In this document: piece after piece, positions 1 through 13,100 of the stretch
How the letters are laid out: each line of letters begins with the position of its first letter
Numbering within the stretch: the stretch's first letter is position 1
Source: Chara braunii
Lineage: Eukaryota > Streptophyta > Charophyceae > Charales > Characeae
Direction of reading: 5' to 3'
DNA length: 37,154 bases
Assembly: GCA_003427395.1 (NCBI GenBank)
Contig: BFEA01001377.1
Location: 1-37,154 of the forward strand
Translations under genes and position numbers: made by a program
Notes under the pieces: model-generated
Seen by the model: the letters and a program-made list of their open reading frames with translations, nothing else
Database searches by the model: none
Told to the model about the DNA's origin: nothing

Positions 1-43
1 AGAGAGGGAGACAGACAGTGAGACAGAGAGATTGACATATTTT

Positions 44-79
<36 letters not shown>

Positions 80-171
80 AACATGTTGAGAGCGAAAGAG
101 AGAAAGACAAAGACAAAGAGAGATTGACAAATTAAAAGAGAGGGATGGAAATATATAGGGGGGTGGGGGTG

Positions 172-236
<65 letters not shown>

Positions 237-280
237 GACAGTGCAAGAGCAAGAGAGTGAGAGAGGAAGGAAAGCAGACA

Positions 281-329
<49 letters not shown>

Positions 330-1027
330 TTGGACAGGCAGACAAGAGTGACATATCGAGACAGAGAGAGAGAGGGAGGAGGGAGGGAGAGAGGACAAGA
401 GAGAGAGAGAGTCATACTGTGAGAGATAGAGTCGCACTGAGAGAGAGAGAAGGAGAGAAAGCAAGCCCTGACAGAAGGACCGAACGAGTGAGAGATTTAG
501 AGGGAAGGAGAGCATGCAAGAGCGAGAAAGAGGGATGGAGACAGCGCAAGAGAGAGACAGCTCCAGGGAGAGGGACATACACACAGACTTACACACACAA
601 ACAGAGAGAGAAAGTGATAAACAGACAAACACACACACACAGTGAGATAAACAGAAAGGCAGACAGACCGATAAACAAACAGATAAACAGAGATTCTGAC
701 AGGCAAACAGATATATTCAGTATTAAACCGATAAGCAGAGAGAGAGAGAGAGACTGATGAAGATACAGACGGACACATACAATGTCAGATAAACAGAAAG
801 ACAGTCAGGTCGATAAAGAACCAGATAGACAAACCGACAGAGAGGGAGGGAGAGAGAGGGAGAGAGGGAGAGAGAGGGAGGGAGAGAGGGAGAGAGGGAC
901 GGAGAGAGGGAGAGAGGGAGGGAGAGACGGAGAGAGGGAGAGGTTCATATAGACAGACATACACAGACATACAGACATACACACATAAAAACAGACAGAC
1001 AACTCGTGTGCACATGAGAGAGAGAGT
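1..1027. repeat. GA-rich microsatellite block, nearly pure purine on the plus strand
   Basis: The block is built of (GA)n runs, for example near 49-77, 175-232 and 283-327. Between them are GGGA-rich stretches at 840-950 and CAGA/ACAC-rich stretches at 560-720 and 950-1005. The plus strand is almost free of T over long parts. All long open frames here (Arg-Glu repeats on plus, Ser-Leu repeats on minus) come from the dinucleotide repeat and are not genes. The block reaches the window edge, so its full length is unknown. Confidence 0.95.
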
Positions 1028-1170
1028 GATGCTCTTCAATGATGATAATCCCTGGACAATCAGAACGAATGGTTATTTCACCCCCCAAATTTAAGAAATG
1101 TCCAGGGCTTCAAATTGTCGAATGGTTTGCCTGAGAGAGGAGGGAATGGAAGGAGGGAGGGGATTTGTCA

Positions 1171-1383
1171 TGTTAAAATGGTCAGGCCATCGATTTGCTG
1201 CTTTTCATAAGGTAATTTCTATGAAGATAACAAAAGCATGAAAGCGACACGATTGGTCTCTACTTCTAAACAAAAGTGTTAAAATGGTCCGGTCATCGAT
1301 TTGCTGCTTTTCATCAGGTGATTTCTATGAAGAAAACAAAAGCATGAAAGCGACATCATTGGTCTCGACTTCTAAACAAAAGC
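1171..1383. repeat. Two-copy tandem duplication, period 106 bp
   Basis: The segment starting TGTTAAAATGGTC at 1171 is repeated at 1277 with only scattered substitutions. Both copies contain ATCGATTTGCTGCTTTTCAT and end near TTCTAAACAAAAG. No gene is recognised in it. Confidence 0.9.
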
Positions 1384-1699
1384 GTCAAGACTTCAAAAAC
1401 GAGGATAAACTTCTCCCACGCAATCTTAAAGAAACACATTGTCCTGCATTCATGTCTTCACAATGATCACATTGTGATTCCCTTCGCCTTTTTATCTTCA
1501 ATTCCTGACGCACCGCATCACCTACCATCTTTCCACCGTCTCCTCAACTTCCGTCAATTTCATCTACTTTGATGCGTCTACTGGGTGCTACTGCCCTCTC
1601 CCTCTGCACGTGCCACGCACTCTTGCCTTCTCTACTCCCTACAGCCCCACCTACCCCTAAACCATCTCCCTCCCTCGCACAAACACACCCTTGTCACAC

Positions 1700-2260
1700 A
1701 AACACAAATGTCAAAGAGAGACTGCTCTCTGTTGCTCTTCGGAAGCGCTGGCGAGGCAAGGAAGTGGAATTGCCTTGAGGTTCTTCATTTCCACAGAGAC
1801 GGGAGAATTCCTAACTTGCGCTATAGCTACACATAGACGGCCCTGTCTGTGGCAATACCTTGAGTTTGGACACCAGCCAAGGCGTTCATTATCAGCAACC
1901 TTTGTGACAACGGACAAATTGGCATGCCACGGGAGAGAGCCGCCTCCTAACTTGCACTCGTGAAAGTCGATTTATGGCCTCTCGTCAACAGCTCCATAAC
2001 ACCGGCAAGCTGAAGGCGCTCAAGATCGGAAACCTTCATGACAAAGCACAGACGAACATGCCAAAGCAAGAACCAACACACCACCAGAGAGAGCAGCCTC
2101 CTAACTTGCACACTTTAAATGCTAGCTAGGCCTACCTAGCTTCAACCCTCAAAAGGCAAGTTACGACCTCTCCTCGATAACTCCACAACACCAGCCAGGA
2201 CATTCATTCATTATTGGAGACCGTTGTCACACAGCACAAATGAACATCCTGGACAACTCA
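1700..2260. repeat. Degenerate tandem repeat, about 165-190 bp per unit
   Basis: Roughly three diverged units share the phrases GCCTCCTAACTTGCAC (1950 and 2095), CGATAACTCCACAACACC or its variants, and a CAAAGCACAGACGAACATG-like segment. The short open frames across it change between units and are not conserved, so I do not call genes. Confidence 0.65.
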
Positions 2261-2455
2261 ACAACTCTCACAGGCTTTGCATATCCATCTGAAACGCTCA
2301 AAGGCAATTCCCTCCTTAAGAGCCGCCGTAGTAGGGGAACTGAAGAGCAATCAACTTCACAGTTTTCACATGTAGGAGACCCATCATAGCAAACGACATA
2401 CTGTTTGTACAATTTGTGACGTCACTTGCTGCCGTCCTCCTCGGTCCCAACCCTT

Positions 2456-2580
2456 CCCGCTTGTCCTGTGCCCATATTTCGTTCGACGTTTGAACTTAGA
2501 ATAAAGTCACAGATTGCCCACTTGTCCTGTGCCAATAATTCGCTCGACGTTTGAACTTAGAATACATACAGCCACAGATT
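2456..2580. repeat. Two-copy tandem repeat, period about 61 bp
   Basis: CTTGTCCTGTGCC followed by TCGACGTTTGAACTTAGAAT occurs twice, at about 2460 and 2521. A third, shorter echo with GAATAAAGG follows near 2600. Confidence 0.85.
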
Positions 2581-2599
2581 GACAAGTTCCCCGTAATAT

Positions 2600-3974
2600 A
2601 GAATAAAGGCAAAACGATAATCCACACCAAGTCGACCAGGAACTAACGCAAAGGAACGGACTGATTTCTCTACAGCCGCCTATTTTCCAAGTACGAGTTG
2701 GATCGCATACACAGACACGATACCGGATACCAATCCATGGATGTGTGTATTCATCGCAATTAGTTCCATGAAAATCGTGTCAAGGCATCACTCGCCAGCA
2801 GTGACCGAGTGTGTGGACGTGCATACTGCACCCAGCTAATGTGCTCCCTAAAGCTACTGTGCTGCCGATACTAATGAGTACGGACTGGCATCACGAATGC
2901 AGCACGGGATAGGAGACACAGCTTCAACAACATGAGAAAAATACAGCACTCAGTGACACGAAACGAAAGCAGAAACCGGGTTCGGAACAAGCGTAAAGCC
3001 AATTGTCGCAGATGCAAAACCTCCAAGGATGACGAAACGGCTTATGCACACTACCAAAAAAGATGAAACAATTCGAGAAAGGATTCGGCCAGCATAAATA
3101 TTTGACAGAAGGAAAGTCGAGAGTTCTTGCAGTACGAACTCGATCGGATCCAAATCGCACTCTCGCAGCTCGACCGAAAGGGGAGTAACTCATCGACAGC
3201 TGGCTGCAAACGAACACACGCTGAGACGTTCCCAAAGAAAAAGAACTCCCAACAGACGCGATTGACGACATTCTACAGAAAGGAATGGGCGCTATCTGGG
3301 CATGCGAAAAGTGAACAGATGCACACCAACTAGGATTGAAGCAACGACTGAGTCTCACTCAAAGAGCGTGCACAATCACCAAGCGAACGAAGAGAGCAGG
3401 CCGCAACCATCAGCTGAGTAACAAACCACTTGATGTTCCTCCAGTTCAGGCTCCCCTGCGCATTTGTCCATTGCTGCAACCGTCTGCAAAACTCCAGGTC
3501 GAAATTGCCAGGGGTTCTCACATACACTAAATGACCTCACCCATTCCCTCCATCTACATTGTCCCACTCTTCGTCAGTGCAGCACATTTTCAAACAGAAG
3601 AAACGTGAGACTCTCGTCCAGCAGACCTGCTATCTGCCTGCTGCTGTCATCAGTTGAAGGTCTAAGGCAGTCCGTGCTCTCAGCTATCTGACACTTGCAC
3701 CATCTAGGGAGTACCCGCGCCCGATTGCCGAGGATAGAAAACCTTGTACACGTCTCCACTTTACGGTGATAAACCATCAGGATGCTGGCAAGCCGCAAAT
3801 CCGTTTGGCCTGTAAGCCCATTGGGCGTCAGATCCACCCACAAGCACGGCATAATGGAAGATCTTCTGAGAGGAAAAGGGGAAACTGCCTTGCAATAGAA
3901 TCCAGCCAATGCCCATTACCATCGGACGAATGAGCACGTGGCTGCGCTGCCGACGCCGGTTAGCGCACACTTGT
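2600..3974. other. Region 3' of the minus-strand gene, no gene recognised
   Basis: This stretch follows the stop codon of the minus-strand gene, which ends at 3975, so its right part should contain the 3' UTR. I found no AATAAA on the minus strand near the stop codon, so the poly(A) site is not placed. Several 60-140 codon frames overlap on both strands without a preferred frame or a recognisable motif. Confidence 0.4.
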
Positions 3975-4129
3975 TCACAGGAGAAGGAGCACAGTCAACA
4001 ATGCAATAAGTACGCCAAGAACAGCTGACCTTGCCCCAACGAGCCTTCCAGCACCTGCCACAACCACGACCATAGAAAGGACCGAGGAATTCCGCCATGT
4101 CTCAGCAAACTCCGAGCATTCAAATGGTG
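3975..4129 (-). CDS. Last exon: C-terminal GPI-type hydrophobic tail and stop
   Basis: A strong acceptor (CTCTTTTTTTTTGTTGCGTAG) precedes the exon at 4130. Its two leading bases complete an Ala codon in exactly the phase left by the upstream exon. The 50 codons that follow contain one more cysteine (PFECSEF), a sequon (N-S-S), a hydrophobic patch, small residues AGAG as possible omega site, a short spacer RLVGARS, and the tail AVLGVLIALLTVLLLL directly before TGA at 3977-3975. This order (small residues, short polar spacer, terminal hydrophobic run with no following basic tail) is the known GPI signal layout. A single-pass membrane anchor is the alternative. Confidence 0.75.
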
Positions 4130-7100
4130 CTACGCAACAAAAAAAAGAGCTACAGGAGAACAGCAAAGACGAGGAAAGCTCCGAGCGACACAGAAAAATC
4201 TGCCAGACAGAACAACCTAAGGGACTTAATTTTCACTCTATATGGGGAACAGGTTGCTCGAGAGATTGGTTTGCCCTACGGACTTCACGGGAAGGCTATA
4301 CAAACTCGTCACGACCACATCGGCTTGATATATCTTGTCCTCCGCATTCATGATGAGAAGATGCATTGGTCCGGTGGGCAGTCAGTGTGAGGATGCGAGT
4401 CCCAACCCATTCTAGCCGAAAAGAGCAGTTCCTACCAGACTCGAACGAATAAAACGCCCAGTGGTATGAAACTTGACCAGAATACAACTATGCTGACAAG
4501 GCTCGAATTCAGCGAGTTGCTTCTATTCGGGTGAAGACGGTAGTTTCTTTTACCCACTGATGAGAACGACAATAAGAAGGGTTGTGTGCAGGAATGCAGG
4601 GCGAACACGTTGGCATAAATAAACACGTTAGCACATCAAGAGTGGATTAAAGTAGAAGAATTCGAGTAGCTCACCATTGCAGTATCGCGAGTCACAGCAT
4701 TGCACCCTCCCATCCACGGGGTCGTTAGAGCGGGCGTAATCGTAATATGCCTGGTACAAATACTTCGGAATGACCGTCCTCTTCACAGCCATGTTGTAAG
4801 TGTTAATAAACTCGGTTGCTCGGACGTTCTGTCCACATTCATATGGTACTTTCGAGTCTCGGCACGTCGACTGCACCAACAAAAGCATGCAAGAACAACA
4901 TAGAAAAGCAGCAACACAGCAAGTCAGTGATTGATTTGTCACCCTGCTTAAAGAAAGCACCAGACAGCTTCACCCCGTGCACACACAATGGACACATCGT
5001 GGAGAGGGCAACAAACATAAGCTTAGGGCTTCTTTCAAACAACAACCAGAAACCTCAATGAAGGTTCACCGCTTCCACAACAGAAAGTGCAAACCGACTA
5101 AAGGTCACTTCGCTGCAGTGGCAGCTAGCGCACCGCCTATCTACAAACGATCAACCGATGGACCTCACCAGCCACCAGAGGGGTCAGGCACTTCCTTGGT
5201 ACAAGGGATGCTTCCAGTCATAGTAGATCACAAACACCATCGAGCACATTTGTCTGCATTCATGCCCGAGCTCGGTCCATGGATGCAGATGGTGGGATTG
5301 AATATGGAGGAAGATGACACCGGACTACTGTTTGACAATGTGTGTTTGTCAACGACAGACTTCAAAAAACGGCAGTCATGATTCATAAGATAATGACGCC
5401 GATGCCTTCTCAGTCAATTCCCTGCAAGGGTAATCTGTGCTGGCTGGCCTGTCTGATGTATACTGTGACGCTGGACCCGTTTTCCAGCAGGTGCTTCTCC
5501 CCACTAATAGATTGGAGCAACCAGTAAGCCCGCTAGAGGGGGATGACCTTATCAGCTCCTCTAGCGAGGAGATTGGTGTTTAACAAAAAATAGACATAGC
5601 AATGCCAAAAAGCGATAATAGTGAACGTCAACAATAATACGCGACTGGCGTGCAATCCTTGCAGGATTCCGATTGGGATCGAGAGAGCACCTTTATTGAG
5701 AAAACTTTCACAGTAGTGCGGGGACAGATTGGGAGGAACTAACGGAGTAGATTAAACAACAAGTACAGAAAGAAATCAGAAACAGGTGGCAGAGACCAAA
5801 GAACGACCTAGATGACCTCAACACAAACGACATAAAACAGACCATGGCCTGCAGTAACCTGGGGAGGCAGGGACTGCAGGGACAAGCGGGAGGATCAGGT
5901 GACCCAATAGAACACCCCGTCATTATCGCTGCATCTAGACTAGTCGCACCAAATGCAGCTGCTAGAATGACCAGTCGTCCTATTCGGCTGAAGACGGTAG
6001 TGTTCAATGATTGGCCTACAACAGATCCATCCTTGCAACAGAGCACCTAAATCGATTCCCACCCCACAGCCTCTGCCTAGTGGAGGCTTAGTGGTATGCA
6101 AGCTGACAGGTCATGGAAGAAAGAACTAGCCCAGACATTCTGCCTCTCTGGCACCCCCCCGGGAGAGGCTGCTAGCTACAGATCGGCCCAAGGGGTCAGC
6201 AATGTAGATTCGGTACCCGTTAATCATTCATCGTGCAGCATTATGATGAATAACTGAGCTGCAGTCTAGGCTCTCTGTCGCCCCTAAGAGAGACAGGCGA
6301 CCGGGCTCAGACTCCAGTGCCCAGTCAGCCACAGCAGTAATATTTTTAGTTTAGACAGTCACACTATTTTCTTCAAGTGCGAGTCAGAGCACCCTTCAAG
6401 GCGATGACAACAGCAGCCTCCAGTGCTCCCTGGAAGGGCTCAATCTATTGGTTGGGAGCTGCACCTGCTGGAAACCTGGTCCAGCGTCCCACGTCCAACA
6501 AATACCATATTATAAAGCATTATGAATAGTCGAGACCATCATACTGTACTCACACAGGGGTAGCAAAAAAGCAACTTTCCCGCACTTGCTACCGCTCGTT
6601 CGCCATTTTAATGCATTGACACAAAGGAGTCGCAAATCAGAAAAGAAAATGCGCTGACACTCCCATTTGCGAAACTCCCTACTCTGAAGTCGGAGCAAAA
6701 GTAGTCCAGGCCGCGGGGGAGATTGCAAGCCCCTGAAGAGGTGCTTACAGCCATACCCTCTATAGCCCTTCAGGCCTCTAACATCTACATTGTCTATTGC
6801 AAATTTCGGGGGCGGGTGGTGAGATTGTGACTGCAACACCTGGCAATTTTTGCGATTATGCCGAAGGATCCCCTTGTGTGAGTATAGGGCCTAAGTCCTC
6901 AACATGAGCACCAATATCGACAGCCATAGCTCTTTGTATTCCGGGAGAGGAAACGCCATATGGCAGGGGAGGTGCCTTAGCTTTATGACTCTGCTGTGTT
7001 TGCCATTACACAATGCCCACGTCAGTATGGCGGTATATCGCTAGCATCTGCGCTAGCATTATTCGCTGCTTACGACAGTGCTTCGCAGTAAGGGATTTGT

Positions 7101-10100
7101 TTTTTCTGAGTCGGAAGTACAGTCATTATAGCTGCTGTATTTGGGGCAATTATCGGTCTAATAGTCCAACGGACACACTTCCCAGTTTCATTTTTTTTAG
7201 CTCCACTACTCTCTTCTTTTCCCTTTCTTTTGTCTGGAAAACGAATCCAACATCCCACATGAAGACGACTAAACACCTGATGGCTTAAGTAGATAGATCT
7301 CAGCAACGAGCGCCTCACTAACAGGAGGTGGAGAGAGAGAGCCACATGCATTGAAGGCTGCAGTAGATGAGACGAGCTCGAAGGTCCACCGTCCCAGTAT
7401 TACATGAAACAGGTGCAGACAATCATATGTTTTGACAGGCGTGATGTTGCCGGTGATAAGATCAGCTACAGGTGTTGTGGCGTGGTACTTTGCGGCTTAG
7501 CTAGCTACTTCCCTCACCTGTATGACTTCGCAGTCCTATTCCTTCTTCCCCTCTAAAACGGGAGCTCAACTATGCTTCCTTCAGGGGGATAACTGGTAGA
7601 AAGACCCCATGCCAAAAGGGCCCAAAACCTTTTTCGGTTGTGGCCGCCCAAAGTTCGGCCGTTTGGTACTACCGGCCCAACTAACTTTCCTCTGGGTGAA
7701 AGGCGCCTTCGCGCCTTGGCCACATCTCCCTGGCCTGTTTTTACCAGTTCAAGAATTTGACGCTGTTTCTGCGCCAGATTCATGAGCCGGTAGGGCCCTT
7801 CTTTTTCACAATCGCGTACGTGGGCCTCATTCGATACTTCAGCATTACCACCTCCGGCCTCTTTTACATCAAAATGAATCGGGCGCTGTTATGCGACAGA
7901 TTCATGATCCGGTAGGACCCTTGGAGCGACGCGTGGGCCTGTAGTACCCCACATGCAAGTCATTGGGCCGGTAGTACCAAACGGCTAAACTTTGGGCGCC
8001 GAAAAACGAGAAGGTTCTGGCGTGGGCATTTGTCAGAGTTCTTTGATTGTATGTCGTTTCCTCATGTTTGTTATCTGGGTTGTTCAGCCATTTGTCACCG
8101 AACTCTTTGAATCCTCAATCGGTGTGGCAAAAGTCAGCGGCGTGACAGGCCGTGGTTTGAGCAATTCGCCACAACCTCTAGAGTTGCTGGCAGTTCTACT
8201 TTTTCCCCCGTCGGCTACTTTTGCTGTGTGACCGCTCAAGCAGGCAATTTCACAAACGGCAGGGCTTCCACGCGCTGTCTTTTCCAATTAGCTACCCCTG
8301 TGACGGGCAGTGGTTTGAGTACCTTTGCTTTCCCCCCCGCCCAATACTTTAACGACAGGGCTTCCAGGCGCTGTCTTTTCCAATTTAGCTACCCCTGTGT
8401 GACGTGCCGCGGGTTGAGCAATTTTGCTTTTCCCCCCACCCAATACTTTCACTGTGTGACCGTTCAAACGGGCAATTCACAAACGGCAGGGCTTCGGAGT
8501 TGTCTTTTCCAATTTGCTACCCCTGTGTGACGGGCCGTGGGTTGAGCAATTTGCCAGCACCTCTAGAGGTGCTCGCAGTGCTGCTTTTCCCTTCGACGAC
8601 TACTTTTGACCGGTGACCGTTCACAAGTGGGCAACTTCACAAACGGCAGGGCTTCCGGGCTTCGTCTTTTCCAATTTGCTACCTTTATGTGACTGCGCAA
8701 AACAGCAAAATGGAAAACCAGGGGACTCCAGGGCCTATTCACGCTAGAGCCTTTTATAGCAAAATAGCTAGAATAATTGATGGCTGTCGCATGAGGCAGG
8801 GAAAGTGGCAAAAGCAGCAACGGGGTATCAATTGTCAGCGGCCTGGCGGGCCACGGGGAAGGGCATTTTGCCACCACATCTGAAAGGAAATTCGAAACGA
8901 ACTTGGGCCTCGCGCTGTGCGACCGCATGAGGCACCATTTTCGCAATTGTCATAAAGTCTGGCTCGTGTCTTTTATGCTCAGCAGCCGCTACGTGACCGG
9001 GCGGGGTGGCATTTCAGCAAAATCGGGACAGCAAAATTCGCATACCTTGCTGCCACTGTTGTGTGAGTGCGCCCTCAGTGGCATACTAGGCATTTTTTGC
9101 TGTTTTGCTACGAGTGCAAGTATGCCCTCACTCTGGCAGGCAGGACTCTCGAACTTCACGAGCACTACGGAGAGCACTACGTGACAACAAAACAACTGTC
9201 AGACTACGCTACAACTAAACACCTGTCAGACTTTCGAAATCTCCTAACGTTCCCAAGCCTTGACGAGGAAGTCGATTCGAACTACAAAACGGTACTAGCC
9301 CACATCCTGCAGCCGTCCAAGTCCTGCAGAATTTCCCTTCTTCCCCCGAAGGCAACCCACGGTCATAATAGCTCTACTTGGGGCATCTTTCAGTCTAAAG
9401 GCGAACTCACACTAAGACCTTGTTACGTATTTCTGGACGGAATTGTGGCCTGATACACTTAGGTATGACCGTAAATGCGGTCTGATACATTTGACGTACT
9501 GCTAATGTGCGTACGCCCTAAATACATCTACAACGACCGTGTGTTGTATTCGGGAAACACGTTGTATCAATACGCTATTGGGGGTTTAGTTCATGTTTCG
9601 TCTATTTTCCAACGTGGTCACACTAGGGCCGTGAGATTTTCAGATTGGATGGCAAGGAGCCATGTACTCTCGAAACCAGAACAAACCCCCAGATGTGGGA
9701 CATGGCCCCTGGAAACGACTCTATTCTCGAGAGTGCTGCAAGTGGAGTGCTCTCAAAGGGGCCGCTCTGACAACTCTGTCAAAGGGCCCGGTCTGGCAAT
9801 TCTAGATCAGTTTTCAAAACAGAAAACATCAAGACTATGGGCCTCGCTGCACGACTCTCCACATGCACAAACGACAAAAAAGATGGCAGTATCTTTCCAT
9901 GTTCTAGTGGAATATGCATTCTCATTTTGCACATTTGGAGAGTAGTGCAGCGAGGCCATACGTCGAGTGGGACTGCACTAAAAACAAACTCAGAAATCAA
10001 GAATAGTGGAGTGAGGGCCTTTGCCAGTGGAAGGACCAATGTCTAATGCTTCATTCCTCTCCCTCTCTCCCTCTCCCCTATCTGTCCAATGACAGGTAAG

Positions 10101-13100
10101 GACGTCAACGCTGTCAGTTGCATCTACGATAAATTTGCCTGAGAGAGTACACCCTAAGGCCATGCTCGCACCAGGTAGGACTTTTCAGGATGTATACGAC
10201 CCTTTTTCCAAACCGGCGTTGATGCACCTGACCGCAATCACGTCCACAGAAAACTGAAAAAAGCCCTAGTGTGAGAGAATATGCCCTAAGCGAAGCGAGG
10301 TCGGACTGTTCATTTTCGAGTCTGAAGTAGTGTAGCGAGACCCAATAGGAGAGAATCTAGATCAGAGGTATTCTGCATTATGCTTCTAATATTAGCTACA
10401 AAGCAGAGACTACCATCATATCTCCTGGAGCTCGGTCCCACCACTGGATTAACATTGTAGGAGCCTGCCGCCAGGGACCACTCATTGGGCCACCCTCAAC
10501 TTCTCTCCAGATGTGCAAAATGTGAGGATGGGGAAATGTGCAAAATGAAACTGAATCTTCCACTAGAACGTGCAAAGATACACCTCTACACCAGCATAGT
10601 TTGTCTCTTGGCATGGGGAGAGTAGTGGAGCCAGGCGCATTGACACACACTTGTGCTAATCAATGGGGTCCCTAGACATCTCCAGTGGCTCCGTGCTACA
10701 CTCCTTGCTAGACTCCTTTAACGATAACGCGCAAATGGGAAATGAGCGCCGGGCATCCACGTCACTTTCACTTATTATTAAAGGGGGAAATCATGGGCAC
10801 CGGCAAAAGACGAAAACGGACCGGAAAAAAAAACAAAAACGGACCGTCCATAATGGACAACTGACATCTGCGGTCCACATCCCACGCATCAAATCGGGCT
10901 CCTATTCTCCGGCCGCCGTCAGGGGCATCTGCTAAAATTGGAACGCTACAGATGATTCGTATGGCCCCTACACAAGGGTCCTCGGCCCAAAAACAGAATG
11001 AATCTTTCGCTAGCAGATGGGACGATGCACCTCCACGATGCCCAAGGACAGTCTGACCAAAGCTGCCAGGCTGCTTGCCGTGGGATCAGCAACCGAGTGT
11101 GCAAAATGAGAATGAATGTCCTGCTAAAACATGGATAGATTCACAGACATTGTGTTGTCTTTTCTGCATTTGCTGAGTAAACTCTAGGAAAAGTCCTACA
11201 CTGATACACACGGAGCAATAGGGTCTCACGGTATGCTCACAATAGGACTTCGATATATGTAAACTGACTGCAATTATGGGCAGACCTCGATGAATCTGGC
11301 CGCAATCATGTCCAGAGGTTAGTAGAAAAAGTCCTAGTGTCAGTATGCCCTCACTCCATTACTCTCCATTTCTTTTTTGGAGCGTGCAGCTGCGCTCCAC
11401 CACACGCTCGATTCATAACTGGAAAAAACTGACGAGAAGACAGGTTATTTCCACAAAAAAAGGCATAAGAAAAAACAAAGGAAAAAAAACCGTGGAGAGT
11501 TGTCAGAAAGAATACGTCCATAGGAATCTCGATTCCCATTTTCGGAGAGTCGCCTCCCGGCACACTCGCCGAGTCCTCAGCCTGAATACTTTCCAAAATC
11601 GGAAGGTCTTCCCTGGACCCTCCTTGCGGCTTCGATTTTTGAGAGTCGGCCTTCAGCCAGGGCCGACAGACATCGTCCTGTTGCCTCCTTGGAGCAGCCA
11701 AGGCGCCAGTTTGAGAGTCGGCCTTCTATGTTCTGGATCCTGTTGCCTCCTTGGAGCAGCCAAGGCGCCAGTTTGAGCTTCCCATCCGCTGAAATGGAGG
11801 CTAGTTTATTGTCTATTGCCCAGGTTTGGCGGAACCAACCGGCACCTCTGTTTGGATGGCCCTGTGTGTTATACCAGTCGACCTGTATTTTGCAATGGCT
11901 GTGGTTCGTTTCTGAAGACCACCCTGTTTTTTGCACAACGGTTTCGTCGCGGGGAGGTTTTAGAACTTTTCCCACAAGAAGAGATTAAAAAACAAAAAAA
12001 CAAAAAAACAAGTGCGAAGGGGAGAGACGAGAGGAAGGAAATGAAGAATAAAAAACCAAAAAAAAGCAAGGGGAACGGGAGATTCACACCCAGGCCTGAA
12101 GGCCGTCCTGTCCAGATTTGACAGGTAATTGAATTTGGGCTTAAAGCATTAGCCTTCAAAAAAAAAAAAAAAAAAAAAAAAACTAGGCTACCGGAGTGGC
12201 CCGGGGTCACTTGCCCGGCCGGGCCAAAAAGAACAAAACTTTTCAAAAAAATAATAATAAAATAAAAACATATTTAAAATTTTAAGTTTTATTCTAAATT
12301 TGGTGCAGAATTTCGATGTAACCCTGAGCCAATTTGTTTGTTTTTTTTGCTGGGACCTTCCATGGTCCTTGCACGGGCTGGCCACCCGCGGGACCCGGAC
12401 GGCCCGGCTCGCAGCCTAGGGTTTGAAAAAAAGCGAAAAAAACAAACAACAGGATGGGGAGCTAATGAGGGAACCAAAAAACAAAACAAAAAAAAAAAAC
12501 AGCAGGGAACGTTAAAGTCGGGGCGGAGCTAAGCAGGGAACCAAACAACAAAAACAAAAAAAAAACAGCAGGGAACGTTAAAGTCGGGGCGGAGCTAAGC
12601 AGGGAACCAAAAAACAAAACAGAACAAAAAAAACAGCAGGGAACGATAAAGTCGGGGCGTACCACATAAAAATTGTTCGTGTTATTCCAGCCAGCAAGAT
12701 CTTGACCTGCAAAGCGGATGATCGAGCCACTGAAACTTCTCAGTATGAAAGTTTTCGGTAAAGGTAACAACCATTGTTTCACTTGCAGCCGAAAAAGTCG
12801 TGTTTGTCCAAACATCTCTTATTAGAATCACAAAAGTTGAAACCACTTGATTCATTTGCATCTCCCCAGTAAGGAACACGAATGGGGGTCGTGTCGGTGT
12901 AGTGCCAATGAATTTGTTGGAACATACGACTCGACGTGTGGTGTGATTTAAAGATCTCTGGACAGCAAACACGACTCTTTCGATTCGAGGGCTATCTCAA
13001 CATATTGATTAGCAACAAACCGACTCAGAACACGACCCCCATTAGTGTTCCTCATGGTGGATTAAGCGGATTCAGAAATACTCACGTTATCTCCGCGAAT

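Larger units (their letters stand above)
4871..9045 (-). other. Long intron (or intron plus unseen exon): 4.9-9.0 kb
   Basis: No further exon is securely placed here. The stretch holds an inverted repeat at 5531-5566 (CGCTAGAGG / CCTCTAGCG), a family A element near 5906-6000, an element with inverted CTCACACAGGGG / CCCCTTGTGTGAG ends between about 6550 and 6885, a decayed family A core near 7110-7180, and the tandem array at 8.1-8.7 kb. A plus-strand frame at 4977-5381 (134 codons) has reasonable composition but no known motif and no splice support. Confidence 0.5.

Noticed and set aside
43-1039. Long Arg-Glu and Ser-Leu repeat frames on both strands
   Set aside because: They are direct translations of GA/CT microsatellite and appear in all frames.
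4628-4960. A 110-codon minus-strand frame that looks like a separate small secreted Cys-rich protein
   Set aside because: Its first codon is GTG, and the apparent signal peptide is the translated pyrimidine tract before a good acceptor. The phase fit with the last exon favours the splice model.
7280-7365. Segment reading FNACGSLSPPPVSEALV after a pyrimidine-rich acceptor, considered as the missing exon
   Set aside because: The good donors leave phase 1, so it cannot alone join exon 2 to the Cys-rich exon. It is also built on a GA-rich tract.
7513-7555. Strong minus-strand donor ACAG|GTGAGG
   Set aside because: Every phase that fits the gene meets a stop codon before a usable acceptor.
12682-12972. 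Minus-strand frame of 96 codons with a donor-like CAG|GTCAAG
   Set aside because: The phase does not fit the gene and the segment borders the ATGGGGGTCGTGT inverted repeats.
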